Origin: Anniella stebbinsi
Lineage: Eukaryota > Chordata > Lepidosauria > Squamata > Anniellidae
Direction: 5' to 3'
Length of the DNA: 64,000 bases
Assembly (NCBI GenBank): GCA_029215795.1
Contig: JARDYH010000005.1
Location: 18,136,001-18,200,000, forward strand
Shown here piece by piece: positions 12,050 to 23,769 of the stretch. Numbering within the stretch: the first letter of the stretch is position 1; the number at the start of each line of letters is the position of its first letter. A program made the position numbers and the translations under genes. A model generated the notes under the pieces. That model saw nothing but the letters and a program-made list of their open reading frames with translations, was not told the origin of the DNA and made no database searches.

Positions 12050-12515
12050 TGGAGTTTGGGTCTCTTCTCTCCCCTCCCCCTTTTTGACCTCCTGTGTTGT
12101 ATTAGGGACTGGAGGTGGTGTGTCCCCAGTTAGGAAGGGAAATTAAAGACTTCCTGCAAATGGCTCCATTGGGAGATAAAGCCTTAATCCTCCTTTTTTA
12201 GGCAGTGGAGAGAAACAGACAGGAGGACTGGGGGGTGGGAATTAAAGGAGATGGTGGATGGGCTGTACAGGTTTAGGATGGAAACGGCCAGGGATATGGT
12301 ATAGTTCTGCAGACAGGAATTATGATGGGATGTTGACTGTAGGGGTGCTCAGTGGCTAGGCGAAGGGGTGCTTTTGGCGTCTATCTCGACAACATGTAGG
12401 TGTCACTTTTGAAGCATGACTAAAAAAAAATTAAAAAATTTCAAGATGCTGTAGCTACCCTACATGTTTCCACAGGGTGTTAGCACCTCATTTCAGGTTC
12501 CATCTGCAGACATCA
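12050..12515. other. No recognisable repeat; sequence after the candidate upstream exon
   Basis: Unique-looking sequence after the donor-like site at 12038. Nothing else stands out. Confidence 0.45.
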
Positions 12516-12517
12516 GT

Positions 12518-12700
12518 GATTAAGAACAGCCCTTCTGGATCAGACCATCTAGTCCAGCCTTCTCCGACTTGATGCCCTCCAGATGTTTTGGACCTCAAAT
12601 CCCATCAGCACTATCCAGCATGGCCAGTGGTCAGGAATCCTGGGAACTGAGGTCCAAAATATGTGGAGGGCACCAGCTTGGGGAAGGTTGACCTAGTCTA
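12518..12700. repeat. SINE-like scrap followed by palindromic MITE
   Basis: A truncated ttctggatcagaccatctagtccag segment (12533-12560) runs into a full 'gatgccctccagatgttttgg' fold-back (12568-12690). Confidence 0.75.
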
Positions 12701-13036
12701 CTGTTTCCAACAGTGGTGAGCTAGCTACTTTCAGGAAGCTCATCAGCAGGGCAGGAAAGTGATAGCCCTCCCTTGTTGTTTGACCCCAGCAGCTGATGTG
12801 CTAAGGCATACTGCCTCTAAACATGGAGGCTCTATTTGGAGATTATGGCTAACATCTCTTGGTAGATCTATTGTTCAATCCTTCCCCCGCCCCCAAAAAA
12901 ACAAACCATATTTTAAGAACATAATAAGGTACGAGGGGGGAGAGAGTCTGTAACTGTTAGAAATTGGTGGGTGACTGAACGGTCGACTGAGATGGCACAT
13001 GTGAGATATGGGATCCTGCAATGCTCAAAATGCTGC

Positions 13037-13040
13037 AGGG

Positions 13041-13081
<41 letters not shown>

Positions 13082-13082
13082 T
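13037..13082 (+). repeat. (ATT)n microsatellite
   Basis: About 14 ATT units. Confidence 0.97.
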
Positions 13083-13260
13083 CTTACCCGCCTTTCCCTC
13101 CATATCAAGGCGGGGAACAACATCAATATCAACAATATAAAATGCAATATACAATACATAAACTGATTAAAAGCATATAAAATCAATACATTATTAAAAT
13201 CAACAAAGTCTTAAAATTCGACTGGGTAGGCCTGCCGGAAGAGATCAGTCTTTATAGCTC
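13083..13260 (-). repeat. L2 LINE 3' end, reverse
   Basis: It starts ttacccgcctttccctc and runs through an AAT-rich untranslated part to gactgggtaggcctgccgga, the reverse of the L2 tail and ORF end. The ATT run next to it is the expanded poly-tail. Confidence 0.7.
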
Positions 13261-13499
13261 TCTTTAGCTACTGCATAGGCAGATTGAGGTGTCAAAAGAG
13301 TTCGCTGTGTGGCGGACAGTCAATTTTTGTTGACTGCTTGCATAATAATATACGCATAATGTTCCAGCCTGGGTGATTAACCATTAGTGCACTTTTTGAC
13401 TCATCTTCTTTGTATTCCTGTTGCTCTGTGCCTATTAATAAGAAGACTGATGACTTTGTGTACCTTGAGTATCAAAGGCAGTATGACTATGTACACCAG

Positions 13500-13655
13500 T
13501 TGTTGGGGAACATGGGTGGTAGGGTGCTGTTGCACTCATGTCCTGCTTGTTTGTTTCCTATGGGCAGCTGGTTGGCCATTGTGTGAACGAAATGATGGAC
13601 TAGATGGACACTTGGTCTGATCCAGCAGGGCTCTTCTTATGTTCTTAGATTCTTC
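13500..13655 (-). repeat. SINE-like repeat (ctgctggatcagacc type), reverse
   Basis: It ends ggtctgatccagcagggctcttcttatgttctta, the reverse complement of the motif at 2890. Confidence 0.75.
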
Positions 13656-13795
13656 TTCATGTTGATCATCATGATTACAGAACCAGAGAAGTGGTAGTTT
13701 GACCTTGCAAATAAGCAGTGGTGTACTGGAGTCAGGGCTCACAGGGTTGAAACACCAGGACTTTTGATTAGCTGGGATGATGCAGGAACTATACT

Positions 13796-13962
13796 AGAAT
13801 GACCAGCATCAAAAGAGGGCAGGGCTCCTGCAGCTTTAACTTTTGTGATGAAGAGGGAATTTCACCAGGTGCTGTATGCATACCAATGGCACCTGCTGAA
13901 ATTCCCTCTTCTATGCAGCGGTTAGATACAGGAGCCCTGTCCTCCTTTTCATATAGTCACCC
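13796..13962. mobile_element. Half copy of 'gggtgaccata' MITE
   Basis: It carries the right half only: gaatgaccagcat, then cctgcagctttaac, to catatagtcaccct at the end. Confidence 0.75.
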
Positions 13963-13984
13963 TAACCAAGGGAAGGGGGCTAGA

Positions 13985-14215
13985 ATTATTATTATTGTTA
14001 CATTTATATCACACCTTTTTCTTTTTGCAAGGAACCCAAGGGAGCTTATTGATCCTCCTCTTCCTTTTATCCTCACAACAACCCTGTGAGTAGGCTAGGT
14101 TAGGAGTCAATGACTGGCCCAAAGTCTCCCAGTGAGCTTTAAGTGAGGATTAGAACCCGGATCTCCCGAGTCCCAGTCCAGCACTGTAACCACTACACCA
14201 CACTGGCTCTGTGTA
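13985..14215 (-). repeat. tRNA-derived SINE, type B, reverse
   Basis: Read in reverse it gives agccagtgtggtgtagtggtt (A box), then actgggactcgggagatccgggttctaatcc (B box), a body with cagggttgttgtgaggataaaa, and a tail matching an L2 end. Confidence 0.82.
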
Positions 14216-14925
14216 TATCTCTGTGCCCAGCAGGTTCGTTGTCGGTGCCAACCAATCATCTGACTGTTTCTTATCCAAACCCTCCCCTCCCTACCCACAC
14301 CCACACCCCCAAAAAACTGGAACCAGTACTGCTGCCCGTTCAGTAATTTATGGCCCTGGAATAGCCTGAAAGCACTGCATAAAGGAACCAACTCTCTTCC
14401 AGTGTTCAAAAGCCTCTTTATTTGTCTTGTTACCTGGAGTAGATTTTCACTGCCTAGCCTGATAGGGGATGACAACTGTTCCATTAAAAAGTGGGGTGAT
14501 CTTGGGAATGTGGTACATAAGCCAAAGAACAGGGGAATCTTCTTAGAGTCTCCCTAAAGCTAAGAATAGCCTGGTATTTGTATCTATGCTATGCATGCAG
14601 CAGGAAGCAAAAGCGTTCTGATGCTGCTACATGGAGATGAATGGCGCACCTATGCATGGACATGAATGGTGCATTAGTTTTCAACCATTGACAGGCTGGA
14701 ATATTTGCATGGTACTGGCAGGGGTGGGTCATCTTCCCCTCTGACCCTCTTGGCACCTTTCAGCCACTACGGAAAGGGTCTTTTAAAAAATGTAGAGCAT
14801 TCCTGAAACGTTTCTCACTGTGCGGGTTGCTTCAGAAGTATAGCTGGGGATGCACTGTTTTCTGTCTATCACGCAGTAAAGAACCTTAGAAGCTCATAGT
14901 TAAAAGACATGAAGCAGGTTTCACT

Positions 14926-15225
14926 GTCTGGCTTCACACAACACGGTACCCCAACCAGTGTTGTTGTTGATTCGTGGGTTATCGTGTTGTCTGAATACAG
15001 AGCTTTTTCCATGCAGTGTGGCTTGTTAACCACTCTGAACAACCCACAACAACCCATGAATGATCAAGGTTGCTTGTTCGAGAAAAATAAACCACACTGA
15101 AAGTTTAACAAGCCATCCTGTAGAAAGCACACTGCGTTCAGACAACATGATAACCCACCCTGCAGAAAACACACTGCATTCAGACGACACAATAACCCAT
15201 GGTGAGTTAGCATGTTGTGTGTATA
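14926..15225. mobile_element. MITE relic with tandem 'cattcagacgacac' modules
   Basis: It holds several copies of cattcagac(g/a)acac(a/g)ataaccc, two in direct tandem (15133-15160 and 15175-15200). Inverse ends near 14965 read gtgttgtctgaatac. It belongs with the 'ttcagacgacac' elements at 25375. Confidence 0.65.
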
Positions 15226-15616
15226 TGCACCAAGGAGTGGTTGTGGGCTTTCCACCCATTCTTACTGCCTGTTCATACAACCATTAAGATCAATTGCAGG
15301 GTTGTCACGGCTTGTAACTTTCATGCCCTTATTTACAAGACTGCTTTCATTCGTTTTCAGCACTATAAATAAGAACTACATGATCTCTAAGTACCATAGA
15401 TCCGAAAAGTGAGATTCAAACGTCAGTGAGATTGCAACAGTCTAGAACGGTTGCTAGTTGACCATCGGTAGGCAGAAATGGCAGGCGAATGGGTCAGGGC
15501 ATTATAGAAATACTGGGGTGGTAGGCAGGGAAAAGGGTAGAGCAGCTCCCACGATCAGCCACATGCAGGGCTGCCCCTAGCTAGTTCCTCTGGGGTTCTG
15601 TAAGTCAGCTTACACT

Positions 15617-15620
15617 TACA

Positions 15621-15656
<36 letters not shown>

Positions 15657-15664
15657 GCTTGCTT
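15617..15664 (+). repeat. (GCTT)n microsatellite
   Basis: About 11 tetranucleotide units with one interruption. Confidence 0.95.
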
Positions 15665-15684
15665 TTAATATGTACAGTACTTTT

Positions 15685-15775
15685 TTGGGCCTACAACTCC
15701 TATCATCCATCACTGTTGGCTCTGCTGGCTAGGGCTGATAGGAGTTGTATGCCAAAACAACTGGAAGGCCACAAG
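15685..15775. repeat. Palindromic MITE, 'acaactcccatcag' family
   Basis: ctacaactcctatcatcc faces ggctgataggagttgtatgcc. Confidence 0.7.
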
Positions 15776-15779
15776 TTGC

Positions 15780-18275
15780 CAGAACAAATGACAGTGAACT
15801 GGAAATTGAACAAGAAAAATTATTTAAAGCCAACTGATGAAAGTTAATTTCTGTAGCTAGTACCCAAATGACATGTTGAACTTGAAAAACGGTTTAAAGA
15901 TGCTTAAGACACAAACCGATGCATGTTTTAACAGAAAATCCTGATTGGGGATGCTGGGCATTGTAGGACTTTTTTCTGACTAAACGTGCATAGGATTGCA
16001 TCCTAGACACTCAACAGCTCAGCATTCTCTTAAGCTTGGTGCCCTGGGCAAAGGGCTAACTCGCATACCCCTAAGTCTGGCCCTAACCATGTGCTCTAAT
16101 CCCATTCGTGGAAGGAACTGGAAGTGCAGAAATTGCATGTGTCTCAAGTTTGTGCTCAGCACTGAGTGGAATGTCTAGTCCTAGGAGAATACATTGCTTA
16201 AGAATGCACATCTTCAATCTCTAATCTACTGATCAAATAATGGTGCACATTTGTTCTATAATGGCCTCATTTTCAAAACAGTGCTGCAAGTCCTGAGCTG
16301 TACTGCCCATCTTGGTTTGCATGATTGGAAGGGAATATTCAATTCCCCTAGGAAGCTATATTGTTTCCTTCTTGCCCCAGCTATAGACTGGAAAAACCAA
16401 GCCGCTCAAGTTTCACTTTTTTTTTGGTGGCTTTTTTTTTAATGCAATGGTTGCTTATCAGTTCCATTTGAGTCATAAGGAGGCACCAATTTATTCTTCT
16501 TGTATGTCTGTCCCAATAAATTAAAAAAGTTGGCTCCGAAAGTTGCGTCACACTCTAGTGTGACCAATAAATAAAACCAGGGATGGAGTTATGCAGCTAA
16601 GGAGTGGGGTTATGCAGGTAGGCCGACCTTTGATTCTCACACTGAAGGGGTCATTAGGGGAAGGGAGTAATTGTGTCTCCTAATCTATGTATGCTAGGAG
16701 TGAATTTTATTTCTTCCCTACCAGTGGTCATCACCATTTGATAACATATCAACAGCAGAGGGGAGAAGTGGCAAAGTTAATAAATGTACTTGAAATCAAA
16801 ATATTATGATTAGTCATAATAAGTAGAATACTTCTGATTAGTTACCTCTGATTATGCTTAGGAGAGTGCCAATTTAAGGAAACCTCAATTCTGCAATTTA
16901 TATGAATTGTATAGTTAAGCAAATATCCGTATGTATTTTATGATGCATAATTTGTTCTGTCCCTGCTAGGCAAGGAGGTATACAGGGGATTAAAACACTT
17001 CCTCCTGATTACTTGAAATTCTCTGCTTGAGCCTTTTGCATCTTCCTACATTTCACCAAACTTTGTCCACACATTTTCATGAGAGTGAAAAATGTCATTT
17101 CAAAATAAAAATAATGAAATCTTAGAGAGACAGGATACTGAATCATGGGGCCAGTATCAAGTTATGTCCTTGTTGGTGGGAATCGCTGAATAAACACTGC
17201 CCCAACTATGTTTTGGCAAAGGCTAGTCCAAAGGCAGCATGTACTGGTCTTTGGGGAAACATGGAAGATACTCCTTATTCTGCCACGGACCTGGCATAGG
17301 ACTTCAGGCACGGTTAAATTTGGATGTGTTTCTATAAGCTGCGTCATGATGGAATTTGGGATGGAAGAGCATAATTCTGTTTCTTCTTTTTTCTTTTCTT
17401 TTCATTTTTTGCTGGCTATGTTCTATGATTGGCTCCAACTAACGACCCAGCTTCTTTACAAGTGTGTGTGTGATAGGAAACTTGGAAAGGCAAGGCAGCG
17501 ATTAGTGTTAGAACCGCACTGTGATGGTGCCAGTATACTGCCACTGGTTGCACAGCCCCCTTGCTCTGGCCCCGTGCTTCTAAGTTACAATGTTGTGCAT
17601 GCCATGGGTGCAGGCAAGACCTCCCTCCCTGGAACAGTGACCACGTAATCCATCTCGTACTGGCTGCATCCGTTTGACCCAGTTCAGCGACAGAGGCCTG
17701 GCTTCCTCCAACCAGCTCTGGTCTGACTCACTTCAACACCCACCCACTGCCTGTTCTTCTTTAGAAACAGGCCTGCAAAGAACATTTGGAAGCATGAAAA
17801 TGGCAAACTAGGAGGTGCCATGCCTCCTTTTTTTTTTTTAAAGTGACAGGTGTCTTCTGCCTTGGAAGGAAGCGGGAGGAAGGAATTCTTGCCTTCCTCA
17901 GTGGACCATTGTACTGGATACTGTAAAATGTATACCCCTCTGTAGTATGTGGTCACCATATGGTACTATTTAGCTATTCTCAGTTGCCTAAGGCTGAGTA
18001 CTCTAATGGCGTACAAGCATCTTAACAAAGCATCAGCAAGTGGAAGCCCCAGGGCCAAATCTGGCCTTCTGAATCATGTCAGCCAGTCCCTCAGTTGCCA
18101 GTCCAGTAGAAAGAAAGGTGTTGCTATGGCAACAGGGATTTCTCTCCCAGTGGAGGTACCCTGGCTCAACACCTTGACAGCCTATTCTCAAAATTGCCCC
18201 TCCCTCAAAGCCAGCTGCTGATCAGGAATCTGCATTTCCTGCAGAACTCTGGTGGGTTGGTCCCACCCATTCGAC
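15780..18275. other. No recognisable gene
   Basis: Mostly AT-rich unique-looking sequence. Open frames at 17162-17650 on both strands show no secure family match. Confidence 0.45.
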
Positions 18276-18276
18276 C

Positions 18277-18345
18277 CACAGAGTCAGTCTAGTGTACTGG
18301 GTAGAGTGTTGGGCTTGAGGTCAGGGAGACTTGGGTTCAAATCCC
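18277..18345 (+). repeat. tRNA-derived SINE, type B, head fragment
   Basis: It reads cagtctagtgtactgggtag then gggttcaaatccc, the A and B box part of the type B SINE, without a body. Confidence 0.65.
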
Positions 18346-18463
18346 TGCATTTTTATGTTGTTTTTAAGGCAAAAACCAAAAGCCTCCTTGCAAATAATAA
18401 AAAAGGTGCACCAGGAAGCAAGGTTCTAGCACAGCCATCTTCCTGGTGGGCTGGTTTTCTACA

Positions 18464-18510
18464 CACACTGTGTGTGTGTGTGTGTGCATGTGCATGTGCA
18501 TGTGTGCATG
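18464..18510 (+). repeat. (TG)n / (TGCATG)n microsatellite
   Basis: A TG run followed by tgcatg units. Confidence 0.9.
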
Positions 18511-18779
18511 ACCATCCAAAGATGTGGTCACCTCCTTGAAGTGTAAAGTGGTACAGCCTGCTCTGCTGGCTCAATCCATGTGTACACCCATGGAATCTAT
18601 TTGCAACACAAGAGCTGCCAAACTCTTTCTCATCCCTGGCTTCCCAGACCTGCTGATGACGCACGGACCTAAACTTTGAGGGCTGACCTGAGCCCCTCGG
18701 TTTCTGTGCCAGGCCCTGGTCTCTAGGCCTGGCTGTCCCTCCTTCCCGGTGCATCCTTTTCCATTACCTCCGTGCACTG

Positions 18780-19059
18780 CAAGGGAAGGAGCTATTGTGT
18801 CTCAGGAAATGGCAGCTGCCTGCCTCCCGATCTCACAGCCTAGCCTCATTGTTTCCAGCTCCACATCGTCCTGTCTCACGCACTCCAAGGGCTGAGCTGC
18901 TTGAGGAAGCCAGCTAGAGTGGATCCGCCACGGCCGCCAGCACTGGGGAGAAGGCAGGCTTCCCTCATCCTTGTGTGGAGCTATGTGCTTGGCAACTTCA
19001 GCATGACCGTGATTCCAAAGCACAAGTGGGATTAATGTGCAGCCATCACCTGTGCAACC
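18780..19059 (+). promoter_or_regulatory. TNS2: Probable TNS2 5' untranslated region and proximal promoter area
   Basis: This is non-repetitive, moderately GC-rich sequence with scattered CpGs, directly upstream of the tensin-2 start codon. I see no clear TATA box. An acceptor-like site (ttgtttccag, ending at 18855-18860) could mark the start of this exon if a non-coding exon lies further upstream. An in-frame stop at 19033-19035 fixes the protein start. The limits are inferred. Confidence 0.45.
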
Positions 19060-19140
19060 ATGAAGCCCCGAAGTGCAGTGGAGACTCTGCTGAGAGCGCT
19101 GAGGAGAAGAGAGAGTACCTGGGTACCAAGTAGCCACAGG
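19060..19140 (+). CDS. TNS2: Tensin-2 coding exon 1 (N-terminal leader)
   Basis: This exon encodes 27 residues that begin MKPRSAVETLLRALRRRE. That aligns well with the known mammalian tensin-2 leader (MKSSGPVERLLRALGRRD), including the core V-E-x-LLRAL-x-RR. Tensin-2 is a focal-adhesion adaptor linking integrin tails and actin to phosphotyrosine signalling; its downstream PTP-like, C2, SH2 and PTB domains lie outside the window. The start is the first in-frame ATG after an in-frame TAA at 19033-19035. The exon ends AGG followed by the donor gtaggt, in phase 0, and joins in frame to the C1 exon at 40841. The alignment was made from memory of the family. The exon is too short for ORF callers, and a longer antisense open frame covers it. 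The site of transcription start is not visible. Confidence 0.88.
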
Positions 19141-19256
19141 GTAGGTGCTCAAAGGCGACCGAGAGATGGAGGTGTGAGGGGGAAAGAGGAAAAGGGAGAT
19201 GTGGTTTTCTGACAAGCTGTCAAAAATTTCTGGATTTCCATTTTCCAGAGGGGCAG

Positions 19257-19385
19257 TAGCCATGCTAGTCTATTACAGCCTAGCCAACAAAGAATCTTGT
19301 GGCACCCTGAAGGCTAACACATCTATTCTGGCATAAGCTGTTGTGGACTAGAGCCCGCTTCTCCAGACACCTGAATTTCCAGGTG
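19257..19385 (-). repeat. Dispersed 'cttgtggcacc' repeat next to TNS2 exon 1
   Basis: It contains tctattacagcctagccaac, then cttgtggcaccctgaaggctaaca and agctgttgtggactagagcc. Its reverse counterpart is seen at 53130-53220. It is a widespread amniote repeat whose class I cannot settle. It begins about 120 bases after the exon 1 donor. Confidence 0.6.
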
Positions 19386-20395
19386 ACTTTATGCATCTGA
19401 TGAAATTAGTTATAGGCTGCAGTTGCTCATGCCAGAGCAAATATGCTAGGGCCAGATTACATCTTGTGCTTTTTTAAAGGTGTTTTTAAAAAAGCCTTAT
19501 CTACAACTAGGCACTTTTTATTTTGAAGGAAAAGCAGCTGTGAGCCTGCAATGTGCTCTCAGTCTGGATCAGAGCTTTACACTAGTCTCCTATTAAAAAG
19601 CCCCCCTTCCAGCTACTCTTTCCCCTCAAAGCTGCTGTTTATTGCAAAGGAATATTTTTGGGTAGTTTTTCCCCGTGCAGCTAACAGGACTACTCTTCCG
19701 GTGCATCAGGAACTATTATGATCTCTCTTCCCCCACCCCCAAATCTAAAAATAAAGACTTTGGTTTTATTTTTCCTTTTCTGCTCTCCCTGGTGCTACAA
19801 GGATCTCTTTTTTTTAGACAAGATCTTTTTTAGAGGCCGAGGAGGGTTTTGCCTGATGGATCATGCTTTTGTGCTCAGAAGCCTGAGAACCAATTTTCAC
19901 ATTTGCTTTTTATTGACACAAGTCTTCAGACCCCAGATGGGTGAAAGCTGGTTGGCCAGATGCCATGTCAGCCGGTTCGAGCCATTTCCTGACATGTATT
20001 TTAAGAAACAGCTCTGTTTAATAAAATAAAATAAACAGTAAGGAAGTTTTGGATGATTAAATGCTTGTCAGTTGCATATAAATCTTGGCTGGAGTGAAAT
20101 TGACACAGGTAACCATTCAAAATGCAAAGCTTAAAAGTCCTGTCAATACAAAGAGAACAATAGGTGACTTCTTCGTATTTTCCAATCTTAAAACTGGTTT
20201 ACGATACCTATGTGGTGTCCATTACTCAGCATTGCATCCCTTGATGCCATGCACCTCAGCTCATGACCCCGGGAACTGCATCAGCTGAAAAGCATTCCGC
20301 GTTTGAATCAAAGTACTGTGAGGTAATGCAAAATCAGCTCTATCTGAGGGCTGATTCATGCATGCGTGCTCACGTCATTTGATGGTTGCAATATT
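19386..20395. other. Start of intron 1; no recognisable element
   Basis: Unique-looking sequence with T-rich tracts. No exon with tensin homology is seen. Confidence 0.45.
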
Positions 20396-20680
20396 GCAGC
20401 ATCCCTGACAGCTGCCCATCCATCCTCTGCTTAAATACCTCCAGCAAAGGAGAACCCACTACCTCCCGAGACAATCTGTTCCACTACTGAACAGCTCTCA
20501 CTGTTAAGAGATTTCTCCTAATGTTTACCCAAAACTTGCTTCCCTTCCATTTCCACTCATTGGTTCTAACCTTGCCCTCTGGAGCAACAGAGAACAACGC
20601 TGCTCTGTCTTCTGCTTCAGATATTTTTGAAGACAGCGATCATATCCCCCTTTAATCTTCTCTACTCCAGGCAAAACATA
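20396..20680 (-). repeat. CR1-like LINE fragment, reverse
   Basis: It reads agcatccctgacagctgccc ... acctccagcaaaggagaacccactacctcc ... gagatttctcctaatgtttac, the reverse complement of the C-terminal part of a CR1-type ORF2 with its 3' region. Confidence 0.7.
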
Positions 20681-22890
20681 TTGCCACAAATGCAATGCTT
20701 TTCAGTGGACTAATCCACACATTCGCTTGCGAGTCGTTAAGTATGGTGAAGTGTAGGCATGTGGAGTGAATATGTAAACCAATCCTAGGATCTATGTTCT
20801 GTGATGGATTTCGGGTGGCCAGGTTTGCACTTGGAGACGATGCTTGTCTGTCTTTTAAATGTTCTGAGAGTGCTTCCAAAAGAGGCTTTTAGGGTGCAAT
20901 CGCCCTGCCTCATTCACAGGATTTTATTGGGGGTCCAGATGTCATTGTCTTCCACTTATAACCCTCCTGTATTTTTCCATCTCTTCTTCCATCTTTTTTT
21001 CTTGACAGAGTGCAGCAAATCCTGACTTTACAGTGACGGTATGATAACGCAATATCCAGTACTGTTGCTGTGTCTCCAGTAGTTCTATTGCACCCACAGG
21101 ACATACTGCTAGCACAATAGGAATAAGTGTCTTAAATTAACCCTGGAAACGAGCAGAAACACTTGTTTCCGGAACAGCACAGGTCAGCTCCGTTTTGCGA
21201 GCTTTGCTGACTTGCCCCGTTCCAGAAATTAGTGTTTCCTCCGTTCTTTTCACTTGCTTCCCCTTTTGCTAATGATGAGTCAGCCTAAGGCAGGGTCAAC
21301 ACTGGATACTGCTCGTCATTTACATTTTCAGGTGTAGCCTTAAAAAGCATAATAATGCAAAGCGTAACAGATCAGTCTAGGAGAAAATAGCCATTTCTGC
21401 TAGACCGAAATGTGGACATTTCACACTTTATCTGCTGACGTTGGATATGGACCAGAAGGGAAATCTTTCTTTAAGATCTGGGACAGGAAGGATGGAGCTG
21501 TAGCATCTGCGTGGCAGACCTTTCAGGAGCCCCAGATCCTGGAATTTTTGCTTATTGTTTGCCTTGCCAGTTAATCAGGGATACGTGGGAGGATTTTAAT
21601 CTGTGAGTAATGGAATGAGGCTGCCCTCCTATGTATGCTTAGCAGGCTAGAGAGTATGTTTCCTCTGAACTCGTAAGACACTTCCAAGTCTAGGATCAGG
21701 CTGCAACACTAAGCACGCTGAGTTCAATGTGATTTACTCCTAAATATGTAGTGCTTATTTCTGAAAAAAAGCATGAATAGGGCTGTCTGCACAGGTTGGC
21801 AGCTCTACTTATTACCTCCTGGCTTGTGTGCTTTTGACATTGTAGAATCTTTTCGTGGATCTGTTTGCTGGTCGTACTGGGGAGGCTGTTACCAAACAAT
21901 TGTGTTGAAGTTCCCAAGGATGTAATTAAAGTGACACTCTCTCAGATAGATGCCCAACCCTTTGATTTAGGCTTCAGGTGCAAAACATGGGGTTTTACTT
22001 AACCAGCAATTTTGATGCACAGCGTTTCTAAGTCACAAAAAAAAAGGGGGGGAGAAATAATGTCCAGGTTCTTTAAAACGTTCCCACATGCTCACCAACT
22101 CATTCCAAGCAGGGGAAAGAGGTGGGTGGGTGAGAACCAGGAAATGATACTGACCCTAAATCAGGAAAAGGAAACTGACTGGATTAGTTTTCCTTTTTGC
22201 CTGGATCAGCTATGCATGGGGGTGGGGTGGGGGTGCTGTCTGCAAACTAATCTGCTCCGTACAATGAAATTGGGAGAGTTTTGTTTTATTCTCAAACTGT
22301 CAGCCATACAGGGGAGGAGGTTTTTAAAGCACTGATATCTTGACAGGTCCTATTTTTAAGTCTGACCTCTGGAGCCCAGCCTGCTATTCTTAAGCGTTGA
22401 CCAATTCCCATTTGATTTCCTGAGTTGTGGAACACTGTGTTCAGCTGGACGGGAACCTCCCATCCCTTGTGCAGCTCTACTTGCAATTCAAGAGGTCAGA
22501 GATATCTGCTGAGATTGCCCATAGATTAGCCATAGATTGTCACAGATAGTGCATAGCATCGGGTACACACTGGAGGATCTGTGGCTCTGGTTAACAGCTT
22601 GTTGTTTTTTTTAGGGCTGCCTTGAGAAGGGACCAGTGGTGTACTGGTACCAGGGCTTTCAGGAATGGCACTTTTTTATTAGCAGAGGCACTGACATCAT
22701 TTGCCACTGACTCCAGACTTCCCTGTTCCTCTGAACTTAGCTGCATTCTCACAGTAGCTGGGGTAGACAAGTGAATTTTCCTAGGGACAATGTGTTGTCC
22801 TTGTAGTGCAAAGAAATTTGGGGTGGCTTGGTCTCGAATAGCAATTCAGACCCATTAGCCGCCTCTGTGTGTGTATGTGTGTGTGTGAGA
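20681..22890. other. No recognisable gene
   Basis: Intron 1 sequence without clear repeats, apart from a 'gggctgcaacactaagcacgc' dispersed motif near 21700. Confidence 0.4.
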
Positions 22891-22894
22891 GAGA

Positions 22895-23121
22895 GGCTCA
22901 ATTCGGACGACACAATAAACAACTGGTGTGGGGGAAACAATCGTCAGTTGTTTTGACTATTGTGCCATCCAAATGCTGCCATAGTCAACTCAGCGCTGAT
23001 TCTCATCCACACCACAGTTGATTATTTATTACCATGTTGTGTGGGGAGTGCCCCCTAGGGTTAGCGTGAGGGTTAGGGTTAGTCAACCCACCATTGACTA
23101 TCGTGTCGTCCAAATTGAGCC
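22895..23121. mobile_element. 227-bp MITE with 'ggctcaattcggacgacaca' ends
   Basis: The inverted ends are ggctcaattcggacgacaca and the reverse of tcgtgtcgtccaaattgagcc. Flanks are AGA on both sides, a 3-base target duplication. The second copy at 39908 lies in the opposite orientation. An internal gggttagcgtgagggttaggg segment is a local expansion and not telomere DNA. Confidence 0.88.
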
Positions 23122-23492
23122 AGAGAGTTTTATTGCACGCTTGTTACTGGGCACTCACAGATTTTCGGGGGTCCCTCTCACAAGGTCGTCTGCCTCCTGG
23201 GCACCTCCCACCCCTTCTAGCCTTTCTTGCGCCACAAAAAAACCCACCCCAGTTAGTCTGACTTATTTTTAAAGATGGAAGAAGCAGCGCAATCAAAACG
23301 GCCCACTGAATGGACTTCCAGGAAGTAATGAGGGACAAACGCGCGCGCAGAGTAGCGACGGTAAGCAAACACAATCCCCCATGTAATGACGCTCAGAGAC
23401 ATACAGCCCACCCCCAAAGAGCAGCAGTAGATAGCATATTACCCAATTTATTGGGTTCAGCTGACAGTCATAGAATAGTGACCTGGCAAAGG

Positions 23493-23523
23493 GCAGTGTA
23501 GTGGTTAGCATGTTGGACTTTGG
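23493..23523 (+). repeat. Type B SINE head scrap
   Basis: gcagtgtagtggttagcatgttggactttgg matches the A-box region of the type B SINE only. Confidence 0.5.
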
Positions 23524-23746
23524 CTGGACAGATGGAGAGATTGCATGAGGAAGGAAAAGAGAGGGATACAATATGTCCCGAAACATCTGACCGCCAGCTA
23601 AAGGCTTTCCAGGAGTTTCTTTTCCCAGCGCCAGGGAGAAATATTTTAATTCAAAGTCAGCAAACATGTTCTAGCAGCTTTCACCTCCCTCTGGAACAGG
23701 TCTTTTATGAAGTTAATGGGTCTTAATTGCCCATTCAGCACCAAGA

Positions 23747-23768
23747 CACACACACACACACACACACT
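23747..23768 (+). repeat. (CA)n microsatellite
   Basis: About 11 CA units. Confidence 0.93.
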
Positions 23769-23769
23769 T

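Noticed and set aside
15133..15200. CRISPR-like spaced repeats
   Set aside because: Two or three units only, in a MITE relic of a vertebrate genome.
17162..17347. Antisense frame with a transposase-like look (ETHPNLTVPEVL)
   Set aside because: The likeness to a helix-turn-helix start is short, no other transposase motifs follow, and no inverted ends are seen.
1..19059. Exons of EIF4B, the upstream neighbour of TNS2 in mammals
   Set aside because: I looked for its RNA-binding and DRYG-rich segments and saw none; the neighbour probably lies to the left.
18802..19263. 153-codon antisense open frame
   Set aside because: It overlaps the true tensin-2 exon, has no family match, and is explained by chance in GC-rich sequence.
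23058..23082. Interstitial telomere repeat
   Set aside because: Only about two gggttag units, and they lie inside a MITE.
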